This document shows positions 61,668-64,000 of a DNA stretch of 64,000 bases, one piece after another (within the stretch, counting starts at the first letter, position 1; each line of letters starts with the position of its first letter). A program made the translations under genes and the position numbers. The notes under the pieces were generated by a model. It was not told the origin of the DNA. It saw nothing but the letters and a program-made list of their open reading frames with translations, and made no database searches. This stretch comes from a virus. The stretch is taken from the IMG/VR virus record IMGVR_UViG_3300034062_003747, positions 1 through 64,000 of that record; one strand, 5' to 3'.

Positions 61668-62276
61668 TTAATATATATTTTTTTTAGAACCATAATCCTT
61701 AGTATAATCTAATATTGTAAATCCTCCTGCATAAACGATTCGTTCTATATCCGAACTACGATTTAATTCAGGTTTGTGTAATAAATTTGCTGGAAATAAA
61801 ATTAAATCTCCTACTTGTGGTAAATACGATACTTCTATACCTTCATTTGTTCTAAATAATATTTTTCCTTCTTGCTCGTTTAAATTATCAGGCATTTGTG
61901 CATAATAAACAAATGACCAATCTATATCCGTTTTTAAAGTATCGCTAAAAGTATGTGTATGAAATCTTGTCCAGTTGTTATTTTTATTAGAGACATATAT
62001 CCATTCGGTACTAAAATATAAATTTATATCATTTGTATTATAATTTAAAAATTTAAAAATTTTTTTATATATTTTAGTATTTAAATTTTTAATTGCTTTT
62101 GTTTTTAAAATTATATATGATTGAATACCATGTTCTTTAACAGATTCGACTGATGTTTTTTTATTTACTTTCATATTAAATTTTAAATCTTTTATTAATT
62201 CAAAATTATTAATAGTTGGTAAATTTGTAATATAAAAAGAAACCACATCAGTTATTTTTATTTCTTTAAATTTCAT
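61668..62276 (-). CDS. 2OG-Fe(II) oxygenase-like (PF13759-like)
   Basis: The 202-residue protein has WTRFHTHTFSD with H106-x-H108 in place of H-x-D, LLHKPELN with H167 and R179 in DIERIVYAG. The VYYAQMP and PQVGDLILFPANLL segments match the 2OG-FeII_Oxy_5 group, where the H-x-H pattern is used and the role is poorly known. The first 80 residues are mixed alpha/beta with no recognised domain. It lies two bases from the next 2OG oxygenase gene. Confidence 0.72.
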   Translation of the reverse strand: MKFKEIKITDVVSFYITNLPTINNFELIKDLKFNMKVNKKTSVESVKEHGIQSYIILKTKAIKNLNTKIYKKIFKFLNYNTNDINLYFSTEWIYVSNKNNNWTRFHTHTFSDTLKTDIDWSFVYYAQMPDNLNEQEGKILFRTNEGIEVSYLPQVGDLILFPANLLHKPELNRSSDIERIVYAGGFTILDYTKDYGSKKNIY

Positions 62277-63008
62277 TTATATTAAATTTATTTTATGTTT
62301 TTTTTCTTGTTTTAATAAAAACTCATTTAATTCTTCTGCTATTTTTGCATGGCCAGAAATAGAAAGGTGCGATGATTCTGTATTTAAAAATTTATATTTT
62401 GTTGACCACTTTAAAATAGAATATTCGTTTTCCAAATTAAAAAAATTTCTTTTTTTTAATTCTTCTAACTGATTATCATTGTTTATTTCTGGCCAATACA
62501 TTAATAAAATTTTATTATTTTTTTTCTCCGCATGTGAAACCAACGTATCAATTTGATATAATAAATAATTAAAAGTTTCTTTTTCATTATAATGATGTTC
62601 AATATAAGATGAATACATTTTTAACATTTCATCAATCGTATCATTTTTGTTTATATTTTTATCGTACATTTCCGAAATTAATGGATTTTTAAAATCAACT
62701 TCAAAATTTACAAAATTTGATTTTTCATTATATGTAGGTATAACATTAAATGCGTTGGGTTGGTAATTTACCCATTTTTGAAAATATGAACTATATAAAC
62801 CAAGTCTATGTAACCAAGTAATTTGTAATATTATAAACGAATTTTCTATATTGTGTTTTGTTATATAATCATATATTTTATAAATAATATGATTATTACT
62901 TAATCCCGGATGTGATAAATTACTAACATCGTATCCCATCTCTTTTAATATAGCACCATATGACTTAGTACCACATGAATATGAACAACCGGAAATTAAA
63001 ACTTTCAT
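62277..63008 (-). CDS. SGNH-type hydrolase-like protein
   Basis: The 243-residue protein begins MKVLISGCSYSCGTK with S9, has LSHPGLSNNHII for the second and third blocks, and ends with ESSHLSISGHAKIAEEL for the last block. It is the furthest upstream of the five SGNH copies. The product ends in INLI, one of seven genes in the cluster with an LI terminus coded at the junction. It probably removes or adds acyl groups on a glycan. Confidence 0.74.
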   Translation of the reverse strand: MKVLISGCSYSCGTKSYGAILKEMGYDVSNLSHPGLSNNHIIYKIYDYITKHNIENSFIILQITWLHRLGLYSSYFQKWVNYQPNAFNVIPTYNEKSNFVNFEVDFKNPLISEMYDKNINKNDTIDEMLKMYSSYIEHHYNEKETFNYLLYQIDTLVSHAEKKNNKILLMYWPEINNDNQLEELKKRNFFNLENEYSILKWSTKYKFLNTESSHLSISGHAKIAEELNEFLLKQEKKHKINLI

Positions 63009-63021
63009 TTAAATTAGTTTT
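63006..63021 (-). repeat. Gene-junction repeat with AAACTAATTTAAATG
   Basis: A short A/T-rich junction, AAACTAATTTAAATG on the minus strand, that encodes the KLI end of the upstream protein and precedes the next ATG. A near copy (AAACTAATTTAAAATG) lies at 57409-57424. Confidence 0.6.
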
Positions 63022-64000
63022 GATGTGGTGGTGGTGGAATATTTAAAGTCGTTAATCATCAAATCTAATAAAGAGTTTTCATTATAAAATTTATCCATAA
63101 AAGCTATATGACATATATCTGACCATTCTTTACATAAAGTATAATTTTCATCAAAGTTTTCCATAAATTCTTTTACGAATTCTGCAATCTTAACCGCATC
63201 TCCTTTTATTTTTTTACTTTCATTATAAAATGGGTGAGGTGGTATATCTAAAATTTTATTTAAAACTTCTAATGGGTAACTATGTGTTGATATAAATGGT
63301 ATACCTGATAATACAAACCCTATGGTTTTTTCTGAAAGGTAATGTGATGCAAAATCTGAATCTGCCCACGACCAACTTTCATCTAATATTTGCATTTTTG
63401 AAATATTTAATACTCTATAAAATAAATCTAAACCAAGTCTATTTTTATGTATTAAATGTAAATTATCAAAATCGTTATCACCTTCCATAGAATTTAGGTA
63501 TATATCCGTTACTTTATTTTCATGTGTTAAATTTAGTTCACTATTTTTACGAGCATCTGACCTTTGTAAAAAAATCCTATTATTATTAAGTTTTTTTAAT
63601 TCATTTAATAAAAGTATTCTATTGTATTTATATGACCTAATTGAAAAACACAAATCATAATCAAAATTTAATTTATCATATATTTTTTTAAATTCATAAT
63701 ACCATCTTATTTCTGCATGAAAATTCCAATACCACATTGAATTTGAAAAAGTATAATAAAAATTAGAGTATTTTAATCTTATTTCATCTTTTATAAAAAC
63801 TTCTTCTAATACTATTTTATGATTTTTTAATTTTAAAAAAGAATTTTCTATATCGTATAATAAATCCATATTTTTCTTATAAAATACATTTTCATATTTA
63901 AATAAAGTCTTTTCACCATTGAAAAACATTATTATCCAATTCGTTTTACCTTCTAATAAATTACATAAATTATCAACGGGATTATTGACTATATTATCTA
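63009..64000 (-). CDS. Putative GT-B-like glycosyltransferase, 5' end beyond window
   Basis: The frame is open to the window edge. An internal ATG at 63929 would give 306 residues, but the open frame continues upstream without a stop and the extra segment (NLLEGKTNWIIMFFNGEK) matches the middle of the paralogue at 55076-56332 (NLLKDCPKNQKWLITYFRTE). So the true start lies beyond 64000 and the gene is partial here. The C-terminal YLSEKTIGFVLSGIPFIS and PHPFYNESKK segments show the same GT-B-like layout. It likely transfers a sugar in the accessory pathway. Confidence 0.62.
   Translation of the reverse strand, partial: DNIVNNPVDNLCNLLEGKTNWIIMFFNGEKTLFKYENVFYKKNMDLLYDIENSFLKLKNHKIVLEEVFIKDEIRLKYSNFYYTFSNSMWYWNFHAEIRWYYEFKKIYDKLNFDYDLCFSIRSYKYNRILLLNELKKLNNNRIFLQRSDARKNSELNLTHENKVTDIYLNSMEGDNDFDNLHLIHKNRLGLDLFYRVLNISKMQILDESWSWADSDFASHYLSEKTIGFVLSGIPFISTHSYPLEVLNKILDIPPHPFYNESKKIKGDAVKIAEFVKEFMENFDENYTLCKEWSDICHIAFMDKFYNENSLLDLMINDFKYSTTTTSKLI

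Noticed and set aside
1-64000. tRNA genes, CRISPR arrays, IS elements, integrase, attachment sites
   Set aside because: I scanned for cloverleaf-like TTCGAATC arms, evenly spaced direct repeats and transposase motifs and saw none that hold up.

Overview
This window reads as part of a large T4-like myovirus (contractile-tailed phage) genome that infects Bacteroidetes, probably a flavobacterium. The T4-like core is direct: baseplate wedge proteins gp25 and gp6, a DnaG-type primase, a UvsW-like helicase, an SbcC/SbcD (gp46/gp47) protein and a gp55-like late sigma factor. The host guess rests on A+T-rich DNA, promoters with a TAnnTTTG -7 box and a TTTG box exactly 20 nt upstream, weak or absent Shine-Dalgarno sequences, and GCTD...DGSC repeats of a kind common in Bacteroidetes proteins. 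I saw no tRNA, rRNA, CRISPR array, insertion sequence or integrase.

Almost every gene is on the minus strand and packed tightly, often with ATGA or TAATG stop/start overlaps, so transcription runs from position 64000 towards 1. The exception is a pair of small plus-strand genes at 8248-8860. No stretch above 300 bases lacks a gene; the longest gaps are about 100-120 bases and hold promoters or terminators.

Layout in the direction of transcription. (1) 64000-51359 is an accessory block of glycosyltransferase-like proteins, five SGNH-type hydrolases, two 2OG-Fe(II) oxygenases, a flavin-dependent halogenase, a radical SAM protein, methyltransferases, a sulfotransferase-like protein and a GNAT protein. 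(2) 51283-43361 holds a membrane protein, an A-type Fe-S carrier, a cupin, a nucleotidyltransferase, a UvdE repair nuclease, a UvsW helicase, an ABC ATPase-GNAT fusion and small phage genes. (3) 43355-36912 holds peptide deformylase, radical SAM, a HAD phosphatase, a COG5610-like protein, the gp55-like sigma factor and a carbamoyltransferase. (4) 36818-15175 holds an Ntn hydrolase and then the baseplate and tail module: spike-like protein, two wall hydrolases, gp25, gp6 and very large structural proteins. A glycosyltransferase is inserted in the module. (5) 15164-8857 holds a sulfotransferase, a GIY-YIG nuclease, primase and the Mre11-Rad50 fusion. (6) 8163-1 holds a 1761-residue tail fibre with a self-cleaving chaperone end, a protein with three long polyproline tracts, a prolyl-hydroxylase-like oxygenase, a glycosyltransferase-like protein and a DUF6065-like protein.

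Two ideas go beyond standard annotation. First, the genes at 1-2878 look like a viral hydroxyproline-glycoprotein system: a polyproline protein, then a P4H-like oxygenase, then a glycosyltransferase-like gene. Second, two promoter classes can be read. Repair and replication genes carry a two-box host-like promoter. Virion genes carry only a TATATTTATA box, as expected for a gp55-type sigma factor that has only a region-2 domain. All functions are inferred from motifs read by eye; no database search was run.
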